Assembly (NCBI GenBank): GCA_963783835.1
Contig: CAWAOX010000015.1
Location: 248,001 to 312,000, forward strand
Direction: 5' to 3'
DNA length: 64,000 nucleotides
From: CAIQPS01 sp963783835
Lineage (GTDB): Bacteria > Actinomycetota > Thermoleophilia > RBG-16-64-13
Shown here one piece after another: positions 1-7,898 of the stretch (position 1 is the stretch's first letter; each line of letters begins with the position of its first letter). The notes under the pieces were generated by a model. The model worked only from the letters and a program-made list of their open reading frames with translations, made no database searches and was not told the origin of the DNA. A program made the position numbers and the translations under genes.

Positions 1-734
1 ACCTCGAGGTCGGTGACCTCGATGCCTCGCCCCAGATTGTAGACGCCGCTGACCGGGCTGTTAAGGGCGAGTACGTTCGCGGCGGCGATGTCGGCCACGT
101 TACAGTAGTCGCGGGTCTTGGTGCCGTCGCCGAAGACGACGGGCTGCTGACCGGCGAGCATCTGCAGCGAGAAGATGGCGACCACCCCGGCTTCGCCGTG
201 AGGGTCCTGCCGGGGCCCGTAGACGTTCGGATAGCGGAGGACGACGTAGTCGACGCCGTGGTTCGCCTTGTACGCGAATAGGTAGTGCTCCACCGTGTGC
301 TTGCTGACGCCGTAGGGCGAGATGGGGTCGATCGGGTGGGCTTCGTCGACCGGCAGGTAACTGGGCTCCCCGAAGAGGGCCCCGCCCGTTCCGGCGTAGA
401 TGACCTTCCGCACGCCGTAGGCGCGGCAGCATTCCAGGAGGTTGAGGGAGCCGAGGATGTTGACAGACGCATCGTAGGCCGGCTCGCGTACCGAGCGGGT
501 CACGTCGATGTGGGCCGCGTGGTGGACCACGACTTCCGGGATCTCCGACCTGAAGACCTCCTGGAGAGCCTGGTCGCGGATGTCGACCTCGTAGAACCGG
601 GCGCCGGCCGGGAGATTCTCCCGCTTGCCGCTGGCCAGATTGTCCACGATGGCCACATCGTGGCCCAGGGCGAGCAGGCTGTCGCTCACATGCGAGGCTA
701 TGAAGCCGGCTCCTCCGGTCACCAGGATCTTCAC
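1..734 (-). CDS. NAD-dependent sugar-nucleotide epimerase/dehydratase (GalE-like), C-terminus beyond window edge
   Basis: Extended short-chain dehydrogenase, probably acting on a UDP- or dTDP-hexose for surface polysaccharide. It starts at GTG 734-732 behind a GGAGGG Shine-Dalgarno 6-7 nt upstream and stays open to base 1 (244 codons visible). Seen: the dinucleotide-binding start VTGGAGFIASH (Gly7, Gly10), the HHAAHIDVTRSV strand, and the catalytic YGVSK motif (Tyr141, Lys145). The RYPNVYGPRQ and GDGTKTRDY segments are typical of UDP-glucose 4-epimerase-like enzymes. The exact substrate cannot be read from the sequence. It diverges from the tRNA cluster and is the only large - strand gene in the window. 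Confidence 0.93.
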   Translation of the reverse strand, partial: MKILVTGGAGFIASHVSDSLLALGHDVAIVDNLASGKRENLPAGARFYEVDIRDQALQEVFRSEIPEVVVHHAAHIDVTRSVREPAYDASVNILGSLNLLECCRAYGVRKVIYAGTGGALFGEPSYLPVDEAHPIDPISPYGVSKHTVEHYLFAYKANHGVDYVVLRYPNVYGPRQDPHGEAGVVAIFSLQMLAGQQPVVFGDGTKTRDYCNVADIAAANVLALNSPVSGVYNLGRGIEVTDLE

Positions 735-836
735 GCACCCTCCATTCGAATCACCGACCTCTGTCCACGTTGCCAGTGTAGTGCAGAAACGGGCCGGAGG
801 TCAGCGGCCAGGGGTCGGGCACGCGGCCGAATACGC

Positions 837-842
837 TATACT
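837..842 (+). promoter_or_regulatory. Putative -10 box (TATACT) before the tRNA-Pro/Gly/Arg cluster
   Basis: TATACT lies 31 nt before tRNA-Pro, the usual distance for a short tRNA leader. No convincing -35 hexamer is seen 16-18 nt upstream, so this rests on the -10 and its position only. Confidence 0.3.
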
Positions 843-873
843 CTCGCGGCCGAAGCCAAGGGAGTGCGGCTGT

Positions 874-950
874 CGGGACGTGGCGCAGCCTGGTAGCGCA
901 CCTGCTTTGGGAGCAGGGGGTCGGAGGTTCAAATCCTCTCGTCCCGACCA
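874..950 (+). tRNA. tRNA-Pro(TGG)
   Basis: Full cloverleaf: the 7-bp acceptor stem pairs 874-880 with 940-946, the anticodon loop is TTTGGGA (anticodon TGG), and the T-loop is TTCAAAT. The 3' CCA is encoded at 948-950, unlike the other tRNAs here. First gene of a three-tRNA cluster. Confidence 0.97.
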
Positions 951-981
951 TGTTCCGGCTGGGGCGGCAGGGCACAAGCAG

Positions 982-1054
982 GCGGGTGTAGCTCAGTTGG
1001 CAGAGCGTCAGCCTTCCAAGCTGAATGTCGCGGGTTCGAACCCCGTCGCCCGCT
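982..1054 (+). tRNA. tRNA-Gly(TCC)
   Basis: Acceptor stem 982-988 pairs with 1047-1053, with one G-U pair. The anticodon loop CTTCCAA gives anticodon TCC, and the T-loop is TTCGAAC. The discriminator base is T1054 and CCA is not encoded. Confidence 0.96.
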
Positions 1055-1094
1055 CCTCCGCCGGCCGCTTGCCACAGCGGCGGTGGTGGGTCGT

Positions 1095-1168
<74 letters not shown>

Positions 1169-1483
1169 TATCCATTTTGCAGGCATTGCTTCTTCCCACG
1201 GTGTCTGCTCTTCTCTCCATCTGTGCCATTTGCTACGCGCTTGAGGATCTCGGTCTGAAGTCGACCAGGATCCGGTGATCGTGGGCGATCGGTAGGCCCT
1301 TCTCGCCCGAACGGATGCTGGGCCTTTCATGAGGCGCCTGCCGGGGCATATTGCGCACCGGCAGGCTCTGAGGGCGTCCGGATCATGCGTGACGGGCTGC
1401 GGTGACAGACGGAGGGAATAGCGGGATCACCTAGAACAAGCAACAAGCAGGAACGTAACCTCAATAGACAGGGAGAAGAGCAG
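1169..1483. other. Non-coding stretch after the tRNA cluster
   Basis: No supportable gene in about 315 bases. It holds one perfect 9-bp GC-rich inverted repeat (1336-1344 with 1358-1366), listed separately. Base composition is more mixed than in the housekeeping operons. Confidence 0.6.
1336..1366. repeat. Perfect 9-bp inverted repeat (hairpin)
   Basis: GCCTGCCGG at 1336-1344 pairs with CCGGCAGGC at 1358-1366 across a 13-nt loop. No T-tract follows, so it is not a standard intrinsic terminator. It could still be a terminator-like or mRNA-stabilising hairpin. Confidence 0.6.
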
Positions 1484-1714
1484 ATGCTCTGGATGCTCTG
1501 GCTCTTGGTTATTCCGGTTCTCGGCGCTTGCTTGTTCCTCTTCGCCCTTGGCCGTTCCGCTGCGAGACCTTACCCTAAGCCATCACCGATGTCAGCTCCT
1601 GAACCGGAACGTGCAGAGGAGCCGTCAAAGGGGGCCCGGCGATTCGCCGCCGCTTTGAGGCTGGTCCACTGTACCGAGGTCTCTCGGCTCAGACCGGGTA
1701 CGTCAGGTTCCTAG
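1484..1714 (+). CDS. Small putative membrane protein (76 aa), uncertain
   Basis: I do not recognise this protein. It starts at ATG 1484 behind GGGAGAAG with about 8 nt spacing. The first ~25 residues form one hydrophobic segment (LLVIPVLGACLFLFALG), followed by a Pro/Glu/Arg-rich soluble tail of ~50 residues with no motif. The N-terminal segment could be a membrane anchor or an uncleaved signal. Support is only the ribosome-binding site plus the membrane segment. It lies in the tRNA-bounded region with no coupled partner. Confidence 0.35.
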   Translation: MLWMLWLLVIPVLGACLFLFALGRSAARPYPKPSPMSAPEPERAEEPSKGARRFAAALRLVHCTEVSRLRPGTSGS

Positions 1715-1836
1715 CCGAGACACGGAAACGCCGTCTCGCCGACATGGAGCAGGATAGGTAGCACGGGCATCGAGGAGCCCGACTCCAACGAACGCCCCGT
1801 AGTGCGGGCCGCTCAGCCATACCCACCATGATTGCG

Positions 1837-1883
1837 CGCCCCCCCGGATTGACTGCTAACAAACCTTGTCAGCCGGGGGGGCG
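1837..1883. repeat. Perfect 11-bp GC-rich inverted repeat
   Basis: CGCCCCCCCGG (1837-1847) pairs with CCGGGGGGGCG (1873-1883). A further TGAC/GTCA pairing (1850-1853 with 1868-1871) extends the stem inward past a short bulge. The inner 25 nt is AT-richer. There is no T-tract after either arm. It lies between the two small hypothetical genes and may be a strong transcript hairpin or a recombination or binding site. Confidence 0.6.
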
Positions 1884-1942
1884 GTGGTCTCCCTGGCGGC
1901 TAGCGGAGGCCCACGATCGCGGATACTTCGGAGCGAGGCCGC

Positions 1943-2233
1943 CTAGCCGTCGACGCGGTTGGAGGCCACGTCCTCGTCTGGTCTTTCGAGAATGCTGGCG
2001 ATGCGAGCCAGATCGTCGCGTATCTCTTTGTGAAGCTCAAGCTGGTCGCCTGCCTCTCTACGGAATATGGCGACAGTCACCCCGTTGATGCAACAGATCA
2101 CCAGCAGGATGATCAGCAGAAGAAGTTCGGCCTCTTCGCTTCGGTGGAGCAGAATGTAAGCGAGGGACGCTACAAGTGCACAGAAGCCAATCAGTGCATT
2201 GAGGAGCACTAACGCAAGTAGACTCCGTTTCAC
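1943..2233 (-). CDS. Small two-helix membrane protein with soluble C-terminal helix (96 aa)
   Basis: I do not recognise this family. The start is GTG 2233-2231, chosen because GGGAGG sits 6 nt upstream; the frame is open further upstream without such a site. Residues ~4-29 and ~35-57 are two hydrophobic helices joined by a short acidic loop (RSEEAE). Residues 58-96 are charged and probably helical (LELHKEIRDDLARIASILE). This layout suggests a membrane protein with a cytoplasmic coiled-coil tail. It is transcribed against its neighbours and its codons are less GC-rich than the housekeeping genes, which fits acquired DNA. Confidence 0.55.
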   Translation of the reverse strand: MKRSLLALVLLNALIGFCALVASLAYILLHRSEEAELLLLIILLVICCINGVTVAIFRREAGDQLELHKEIRDDLARIASILERPDEDVASNRVDG

Positions 2234-2409
2234 GAACGTCCTCCCGCCGAACCCTATGGTGCCGTTGTGTCTAATCGATACAGATTGTAGCCGCATTCGA
2301 CGCTGGGCGAAACCTGCTACCAAGCCAACACCGTTCTCTGAATGCTGTGCACCTCGCCAGCAGCTGTTAGACCCATCCTTCACATAAAAGGCATACTCGA
2401 CGTGAGTGT

Positions 2410-2438
2410 TTGACCTCTCGCCTCTTGGGCCCTAGTCT
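2410..2438 (+). promoter_or_regulatory. Putative promoter of the L,D-transpeptidase gene
   Basis: TTGACC (2410-2415) and TAGTCT (2433-2438) are 17 nt apart. The -10 sits in the palindrome CCTAGTCTAGG (2431-2441), a possible operator. The -35 is good; the -10 matches only at T, A and the final T. Confidence 0.35.
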
Positions 2439-2491
2439 AGGGGGGCTGCAAAGCGAACATGATCATCACTCCCTTGCCCAAAGGAGGGGTC

Positions 2492-5254
2492 GTGGCAGGT
2501 ATGCGCCGTGTGCCGTACGTCAAATGTTGCTGTGGCCGGGAGGTCCGAAAACTCGTTTTGATCGGGGTTTTCGTAGGTCTAGCGGCCGCGTTCTTCGCTC
2601 TCGCTCCCTCTGGAGCCGCGCTTGCGGCCGAGCCCGTCACTCCCAACCGCTACGAGCAGACCGACGGCCACATCGTCAAGACCGGCAGCTGGTCCGACTT
2701 CGCGAAGACCCTCGCTTCGGGCGGCAGCTACGGACGCTCCTTGACGAGCGACGCCTCGGTGACGATCTACTTCCGGGGTACCCAGCTCGACTGGATCGGC
2801 ATGAAGGGCACCACCACCGGTACGGCCGATGTCTACCTCGACGGGGCCTTCCGGGAGACCGTCGATCTTTCTGCTCCCTCCGCTGTCTATAGCGTCGTCG
2901 TCTGGTCCACCGGCACCCTCCCCGAAGACAACCACAAGGTGAGGATCGTGCGAAGCTCTGCCAGCCCGAGCACAAAGTACGTGACGTTGGACGCGGTGGA
3001 TGTCGTCGGGACCCTCACCTACCCGCAGCCCATCGTCACCGGTCTCAATCCCTCGTATGGCCCGCCGACCGGGGGCTATCAGGTTGCGATCACCGGGAAA
3101 GGGTTCTACGACGTGTCCGGCCCTGACGCAGTGACTTTCGGCGGCGTCAGTGCGACGAGCTACACGGTTGTCTCGCCCACGAAGATAACGGCTATCGCTC
3201 CCGCTCACGAGCTTGGCACCGTGGCCGTTCAGGTGTGGAACTCCGGGGGAGCGAGTGAGGACACCGTGGCCGACGACTACACGTACATGATTGTGCCCGC
3301 TGCCACGATCACGAGCGTCTCCCCCGATTCCAGCTCTACCGCCGGCGGGACTTCGGTGACCATCAGAGGCACCGACTTCATCGGGCTGTCCGGGGCGTCG
3401 GCCGTCACCTTCGGCGGTCTCCCGGCCACGAGCTACACCGTCGACTCTCCGACCCAGATCAGGGCTACGGCTCCGGCTCAGGCTGAAGGAAGGGTGGACA
3501 TCCAGGTCACAGCGGCCGGAGGCAACTCCGAGAACACAGTGACCGACGACTTCGCGTTCCTGACCCGTTACGATCAGATCGACTCCCGCCTCTCGTTCGT
3601 CGGCAGCTGGGAGCCTCTGTCGAAGACCCTGGCGTGGAAAGGCATCTACAACAGGGCCGCCACGAAGGGGGCGTCGGCCACGTTCGCCTTCATTGGCGAG
3701 CGGCTCGACTGGATCGCCGCGAGAGGCACGGGCATGGGCAAGGCCGACGTGTACGTTGACGGCGTGTTTCGCGAGACCGTGAATCTTGCCGGCACGGCCG
3801 CGTATCGCCAGAACGTCTGGTCGACCGGCTTTCTGCCGAGCGGGGTGCACAAGGTCAGGATCGTCTATAGCCCCACCAACTACGCGGGTGCCTACATCAA
3901 CGTGGACGCGGTCGACGTGTTCGGCGACCTCTTGGGGGCCGGACGGGTAGAGCAGAGCGACTCTCGTCTCGCGTACACCGGCACTTGGGCGACCCTCTCC
4001 ACCTCGGGGGCCTCCGCGGGCAGCTACAAGCGGGCCGGGATCAGAGGAGCGTCAGTCACGGTGGACTTCTATGGAGTCTCCCTCACGTGGATAGCAGTGA
4101 AGGGCACAACGCTGGGCAAAGCGTGGGTCTCGCTCGACGGCGGTCCGGCGGAGAGTGTCGACCTATCCGCGCCTGCAGTCGCCTATCGGCAGAACGTGTG
4201 GGAGACCGGGGAACTCAGCCTTACAGACCACCAGGTCAAGATCTGGTGGGACGACGCGAACGCTGCCGGCAAGTACGTTAGCATCGACGCGTTTGAGGTG
4301 ACGGGAACCGTCACGCATGCCTACAACTGGCGCCATTACGAGCAGAGCGATGCCCGCCTGCTCTACAGGGGCACCTGGGCGACGATCCCGGCGTCCGGCG
4401 CGTCGGGCGGCAGCTACAAGCGCGCCAACATGGCCTCTGCCGCGCTCGACTTCGCCTTTGCCGGGACATGGGTCGATCTGATCGCCACCCTCGGCCCGGG
4501 CATGGGCAAGGCCGACGTGTCCGTGGACGGCGGCCCGGCGGTGACGGTGGACTTTTCCAGTGATACCACGCTGTACCGGCAGAAGGTCTGGTCGACGGGC
4601 ACGCTGGCGCCCGGCAGTCACCGCATCAAGATATCGGTGAGCCCAGACAACCCCGCGGGAGCGTACATCGATGTCGATGCCTTCGAGGTCCTCGGGATGC
4701 TGGCCGCGTCGAACACGGCGTCCGCCGGCAAGATCATGTGGACGGAGCAACGCCTGAAAGAGCTCTCCTACCTCCCGGGTGCCGTCGACGGGGTGTCTGA
4801 CTACAAGACCCGGGGCGCGATCATCGCGTTCGAGAAATGGGAGGGTCTGACCCGGGACGGACTGATCGGGAATGCCGTCTGGTCGAGGCTACAGACGGCG
4901 ACCCGGCCGAAGCCGTCCAAGATCGGCACGACCGACCCCTGGATCGAGGTCAACAAAGCCAAACAGGTGCTGCTCTTCTGCAAGGACGGACGGGTCGCGA
5001 TCACGATCCCCGTTTCGACCGGCAGCGCGAGCGTCGGGATCGTCACTCCGTCAGGCACGTACTCTGTCTTCATCAAGACCCTGGAGGTATCTCCGCTCTA
5101 TCACCCGATGGCCATCACCTGGGCTCTCGCCATTCACGGCTACCCGAAGGTCCCGACGTACCCGGCCAGCCACGGTTGCGTCCGCACCCAAAACTGGGAC
5201 CAGGACGTCATCTACCCGCTTGTAGACCTGGGGACGAAGGTGTACGTGTACTAG
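2492..5254 (+). CDS. Secreted modular L,D-transpeptidase (YkuD) with four repeat modules and two IPT/TIG domains
   Basis: Extracytoplasmic peptidoglycan cross-linking or modifying enzyme, 920 aa from GTG 2492. That start follows AGGAGG by a few nt; ATG 2501 is an alternative. Signal peptide: basic n-region, then a hydrophobic stretch ending near SGAALAAE (~residue 48). Domains: repeat module 1 (~54-172), IPT/TIG 1 (~180-267), IPT/TIG 2 (~271-357), modules 2-4 (~359-480, ~486-608, ~615-737), PG_binding_1 (~747-803), YkuD (~816-920). The catalytic motif HGCVR is intact at 894-898 (Cys896), with IHG upstream. The modules open with YEQ-D-R---GTW, contain GKADV--DGG and end in VDAFEV; they look like beta-sandwich carbohydrate-binding domains, which is inference. 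The gene stands alone in the tRNA-bounded region. Confidence 0.93.
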   Translation: MAGMRRVPYVKCCCGREVRKLVLIGVFVGLAAAFFALAPSGAALAAEPVTPNRYEQTDGHIVKTGSWSDFAKTLASGGSYGRSLTSDASVTIYFRGTQLDWIGMKGTTTGTADVYLDGAFRETVDLSAPSAVYSVVVWSTGTLPEDNHKVRIVRSSASPSTKYVTLDAVDVVGTLTYPQPIVTGLNPSYGPPTGGYQVAITGKGFYDVSGPDAVTFGGVSATSYTVVSPTKITAIAPAHELGTVAVQVWNSGGASEDTVADDYTYMIVPAATITSVSPDSSSTAGGTSVTIRGTDFIGLSGASAVTFGGLPATSYTVDSPTQIRATAPAQAEGRVDIQVTAAGGNSENTVTDDFAFLTRYDQIDSRLSFVGSWEPLSKTLAWKGIYNRAATKGASATFAFIGERLDWIAARGTGMGKADVYVDGVFRETVNLAGTAAYRQNVWSTGFLPSGVHKVRIVYSPTNYAGAYINVDAVDVFGDLLGAGRVEQSDSRLAYTGTWATLSTSGASAGSYKRAGIRGASVTVDFYGVSLTWIAVKGTTLGKAWVSLDGGPAESVDLSAPAVAYRQNVWETGELSLTDHQVKIWWDDANAAGKYVSIDAFEVTGTVTHAYNWRHYEQSDARLLYRGTWATIPASGASGGSYKRANMASAALDFAFAGTWVDLIATLGPGMGKADVSVDGGPAVTVDFSSDTTLYRQKVWSTGTLAPGSHRIKISVSPDNPAGAYIDVDAFEVLGMLAASNTASAGKIMWTEQRLKELSYLPGAVDGVSDYKTRGAIIAFEKWEGLTRDGLIGNAVWSRLQTATRPKPSKIGTTDPWIEVNKAKQVLLFCKDGRVAITIPVSTGSASVGIVTPSGTYSVFIKTLEVSPLYHPMAITWALAIHGYPKVPTYPASHGCVRTQNWDQDVIYPLVDLGTKVYVY

Positions 5255-5530
5255 AGCGGCGAGTGGTGGGTCGGCCACCATGCCAAGAGGCGGGAAGGCG
5301 TCTTTGCCGCCACTCTGCCGACATCGGGGCGGAGAACCCGGAGATCACGCTATCCTCCACGGCTCAGCGCCGTCTCACAGGTGAATCGGCTATACTGCTA
5401 CACGCTTGCTAAGGACCCGGCCGTTACAGGGTGTTAGCGAGCGGCAGGTGCGGCTTTGAGGGGTTCGAAAACGGCCTGCAAAGTGCCCATTTACGGCACA
5501 AGCCGACACGGTCCGGCACGGCCTAGCCGT
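5255..5530. other. Non-coding region with several hairpins after the L,D-transpeptidase
   Basis: No supportable gene. It contains a hairpin cluster right after the stop codon: TGGTGG/CCACCA at 5264-5269 and 5275-5280, and GGCGG/CCGCC at 5289-5293 and 5307-5311. An imperfect inverted repeat follows at 5403-5412 with 5434-5443, and a 6-bp hairpin with 3-nt loop at 5517-5531. A TATACT -10-like box lies at 5391-5396 with no clear -35. The first hairpins may terminate the transpeptidase transcript but lack a T-tract. Confidence 0.5.
5403..5443. repeat. Inverted repeat, 10-bp arms with one G-U pair
   Basis: CGCTTGCTAA (5403-5412) pairs with TTAGCGAGCG (5434-5443), 21-nt loop. It lies about 90 nt upstream of the degenerate tRNA fragment and may belong to the right boundary of the putative inserted element. 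Confidence 0.45.
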
Positions 5531-5574
5531 GACTCCTAATCCGTGGGCCGCAGGTTTGAATCCTGCCAGGTGCG
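5531..5574 (+). pseudogene. Degenerate 3' half of tRNA-Arg (possible attachment-site copy)
   Basis: These 44 nt match 1125-1168, the anticodon-to-3'-end half of tRNA-Arg, at 40 positions. The four differences are all transitions. The 5' half is absent: the sequence before 5531 forms an unrelated hairpin (5517-5531) and cannot make the anticodon stem. A lone tRNA 3' half is what integration into a tRNA gene by a tyrosine recombinase leaves behind. No integrase gene remains between the copies. Confidence 0.75.
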
Positions 5575-5626
5575 CTTCCGGCCTGGTGTCCGGCACCGGG
5601 GCGGGTGGCGGTGTTTGTAGAGACAT

Positions 5627-5700
5627 GGTGAACGTAGCTCAGTTGGCAGAGCACTGGGTTGTGGCCCCAGCGGTCGCGGGTTCAAATCCCGTCGTTCACC
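5627..5700 (+). tRNA. tRNA-His(GTG)
   Basis: Acceptor stem 5628-5634 pairs with 5693-5699. The extra G-1 (5627) can pair with discriminator C5700, the hallmark of tRNA-His. The anticodon loop TTGTGGC gives GTG; the T-loop is TTCAAAT. CCA is not encoded. Confidence 0.97.
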
Positions 5701-5719
5701 CCTAAGCCGCGAAGCGTCG

Positions 5720-5799
5720 GCGGGTGTGGCGGAATGGCAGACGCGCATGATTTAGGATCATGTGTCTTTGACGTGGAGGTTCGAGTCCTCTCACCCGCA
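5720..5799 (+). tRNA. tRNA-Leu(TAG)
   Basis: Acceptor stem 5720-5726 pairs with 5792-5798. The anticodon loop TTTAGGA gives TAG. The long variable region typical of class II tRNAs is present but short. The T-loop is TTCGAGT and CCA is not encoded. It ends 38 nt before the trigger factor start. Confidence 0.95.
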
Positions 5800-5837
5800 T
5801 TCGGGTACACCCCCGTAGGAGCAACGAAAGGAATGAC

Positions 5838-7271
5838 GTGAAGACGACCCTCAGCGAGCGCGAAGGAAACACGGTCAAGCTTGCGGTCGAGGTTTCCAGC
5901 GAGGAGCTGCAGGAAGCTTTCGATTCCCGGTTGAAGCAGGTGGCCAAGGAAGTCCGTATTCCGGGTTTCCGGCAGGGAAAAGTGCCTCTGGTCATGGTCA
6001 GGCAGCGCCTGGGCGATGAAGCCATCCTGGTCGACGCGGTCGAAGACGCGATGGGTCGCTGGTTCGCGTCGGCGGCGATCGAGCTCAAGATCGACCCGGT
6101 GGATCGGCCTCAGATAGAGGTCGGCGACCAGGTACCCGAAATGGGCAAGCCGTTCAACTTCACTGCTTCTGTCACCGTGATGCCTGAAGTGGAACTCGGC
6201 CGGTACAAGGGCGTGGAAGTGCCCAAGGAAAATGATGAGGTGACCACCGAGGAAGTCGACGCGCAGATGGACCGGTTGCGCAACGAATTCGCGGAGCTTC
6301 GCCCGCTCGAGGGCCGGGCTGTCCAGAACGGCGATTTCGTCACCGCCGACTTCCGCGCGGAAGTCGAGGGCGAGCCTGTTGAGGGTCTGGAGGCGACCGA
6401 CTTCGCGTTTGAGGTGGGTGCGGGCCGGATCTTCAGTGAAGTGGAAGAAGCCGTCGTCGGCATGAGCCAGGGAGAGACCAAGACCTTCCCGCTGCCTTTC
6501 CCAGAGGGCTTTCCCGACGAACTGGCGGGCAAGTCGGCCGACTTCACCATCGCGGTCAAGGAGGTCAAGGAGAAGGTCCTGCCTCCGCTCACCGACCTCT
6601 GGGCCTCTGAGGTCAGTGAGTTCCCGACTCTGCTGGAGCTTCGGCAGGAGATCCGGGCCAAGATGCAGACCGGTAAGACCTATTCCGCGGATCAGCGCTT
6701 CCGATCTCTGGCCGTGAAGGCTGCCGCCGACGATGCGAAGCTCGATCTGCCCGACGTCGTCGTGCGTGAGCAGGCCGAGGAGTTGCTCTCCGACTTCAAG
6801 CAGTCGCTCGAAGCCCAGGGCGGCGACTTCGACGCGTACCTGCAGGGCACGGGGACCTCTGTGGAGCAAATGATCGAGGATCTTAAGCCCGCGGCTGCGA
6901 ACAACGTCAAGACCGGGTTGGTCCTCGACGCCGTGGCGCAGGCCGAGGGTCTCGAAGCCACAGATGAAGAGGTCCAAGCGGCGGTCGTCCAGATGGCGAC
7001 GGCCGGCCGGGTCGATGCGAAGACCTTCGAAGAGCGCCTGCGGAAGACCGGCAGGATCCAGGCTGTGAAGTGGCAGATCGTGCGCGACAAGGCGGCGGAC
7101 TTCATCGCCGCTAACGCCATCCCGCTGAGCGAGGGGGCCGCGGCGGTCGCCGAGGCCAAAGAGGCGTTGGCCGCGGCCGCACCTGAAGCGGGTGGGCAGG
7201 CCGAGCCTGCCACAGCCGAAGAAGCGGCGGAGGCCGATGCGCCGAAACCGGAAGTTCCCGCCGCCGAATGA
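5838..7271 (+). CDS. tig: Trigger factor (ribosome-associated chaperone / prolyl isomerase)
   Basis: Binds at the ribosomal exit tunnel and folds nascent chains, 477 aa. It starts at GTG 5838 with GAAAGGA 5-6 nt upstream. Seen: N-terminal ribosome-binding domain with the signature GFRQGKVP (residues 43-50), a FKBP-type PPIase domain around 155-245 (NGDFVTADF through FTIAVKEV), and the helical C-terminal chaperone domain. The last ~45 residues form an Ala/Glu-rich tail beyond the usual end of the family. It heads the folding and proteolysis run tig-clpP-clpX-lon, the common gene order; clpP begins 31 nt downstream. Confidence 0.97.
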   Translation: MKTTLSEREGNTVKLAVEVSSEELQEAFDSRLKQVAKEVRIPGFRQGKVPLVMVRQRLGDEAILVDAVEDAMGRWFASAAIELKIDPVDRPQIEVGDQVPEMGKPFNFTASVTVMPEVELGRYKGVEVPKENDEVTTEEVDAQMDRLRNEFAELRPLEGRAVQNGDFVTADFRAEVEGEPVEGLEATDFAFEVGAGRIFSEVEEAVVGMSQGETKTFPLPFPEGFPDELAGKSADFTIAVKEVKEKVLPPLTDLWASEVSEFPTLLELRQEIRAKMQTGKTYSADQRFRSLAVKAAADDAKLDLPDVVVREQAEELLSDFKQSLEAQGGDFDAYLQGTGTSVEQMIEDLKPAAANNVKTGLVLDAVAQAEGLEATDEEVQAAVVQMATAGRVDAKTFEERLRKTGRIQAVKWQIVRDKAADFIAANAIPLSEGAAAVAEAKEALAAAAPEAGGQAEPATAEEAAEADAPKPEVPAAE

Positions 7272-7302
7272 GCGTCTGGTCCACTCGGAAAGGACGGTAG
7301 CC

Positions 7303-7887
7303 GTGAGTCCATTGGTACCTATGGTGGTCGAGCAGACCAGCCGAGGCGAACGCGCGTTCGACATCTACTCGCGCTTACTGAGCGAGCGCATCATCTTCCT
7401 GGGCAGCGCGATAAATGACGCGGTGGCCAACCTGGTAGTCGCTCAGCTTCTCCATCTGGAGTCTGAGGACCCCGACAAGGACATCTCCCTCTATATCAAC
7501 AGCCCGGGCGGCCACGTGTATGCCGGGCTCGCCATCTACGACACGATACAGTTCGTCAAGCCCGACGTTTCGACGATATGCGTGGGAATCGCCATGTCAA
7601 TGGGCGCTTTGCTGCTCGCGGGCGGGGCAAAAGGTAAACGCTTCGTTCTACCGAATTCGAAGATACTGATCCATCAGGTGTCGGGCGGGTTCGAAGGTCC
7701 TGCGACCGATATCGAGATCCACGCCCGGGAAGCGCTAAGCCTCAGGAAGCGGCTGGACGAGATACTTGCCAAGCACACGGGACAGGATCTGGAGAAGGTC
7801 GAGCACGACACCGATCGGGATTACTTCATGACGGCCGAAGAATCGCTCGCATACGGAATCGTCGACAAGATCATCGAGCACAGGTAG
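7303..7887 (+). CDS. clpP: ATP-dependent Clp protease proteolytic subunit
   Basis: Serine protease barrel that degrades substrates delivered by ClpX, 194 aa, the normal length. GTG 7303 is chosen: GGAAAGGA lies 8 nt upstream and the protein then aligns from SPLVPMVVEQTSRGERAFDIYSRLL. The frame is open further upstream into tig, but that extension is Arg/Pro-rich and has no counterpart in the family. The catalytic triad is intact: Ser99 (AMSMGA), His124 (LIHQ), Asp173 (DRDYF). It is followed 11 nt later by its partner clpX. Only one clpP is seen here, whereas many actinobacteria carry two. Confidence 0.98.
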   Translation: MSPLVPMVVEQTSRGERAFDIYSRLLSERIIFLGSAINDAVANLVVAQLLHLESEDPDKDISLYINSPGGHVYAGLAIYDTIQFVKPDVSTICVGIAMSMGALLLAGGAKGKRFVLPNSKILIHQVSGGFEGPATDIEIHAREALSLRKRLDEILAKHTGQDLEKVEHDTDRDYFMTAEESLAYGIVDKIIEHR

Positions 7888-7898
7888 GGGGTCGACTC

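Noticed and set aside
100..896. Open frames on both strands over the epimerase region
   Set aside because: The real gene is the - strand frame from GTG 734 with full SDR motifs; the others lack any motif and one runs into tRNA-Pro.
1828..2088. Plus-strand open frame over the 1837-1883 hairpin
   Set aside because: No ribosome-binding site, Arg/Pro/Trp-rich, antisense to the better-supported 96-aa membrane protein.
2579..3850. Long - strand open frame opposite the L,D-transpeptidase
   Set aside because: Overlaps a secreted enzyme with intact signal peptide and domains; Arg/Gly/His-rich and without motifs.
5455..5475. GGGTTCGAA-like sequence as another tRNA T-arm
   Set aside because: No acceptor, D or anticodon arm can be formed around it.
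5682..7364. Long open frame on the - strand opposite trigger factor
   Set aside because: Mirror of a clear tig gene in GC-rich DNA; Arg/Gly/Leu-rich with no motif and no ribosome-binding site.
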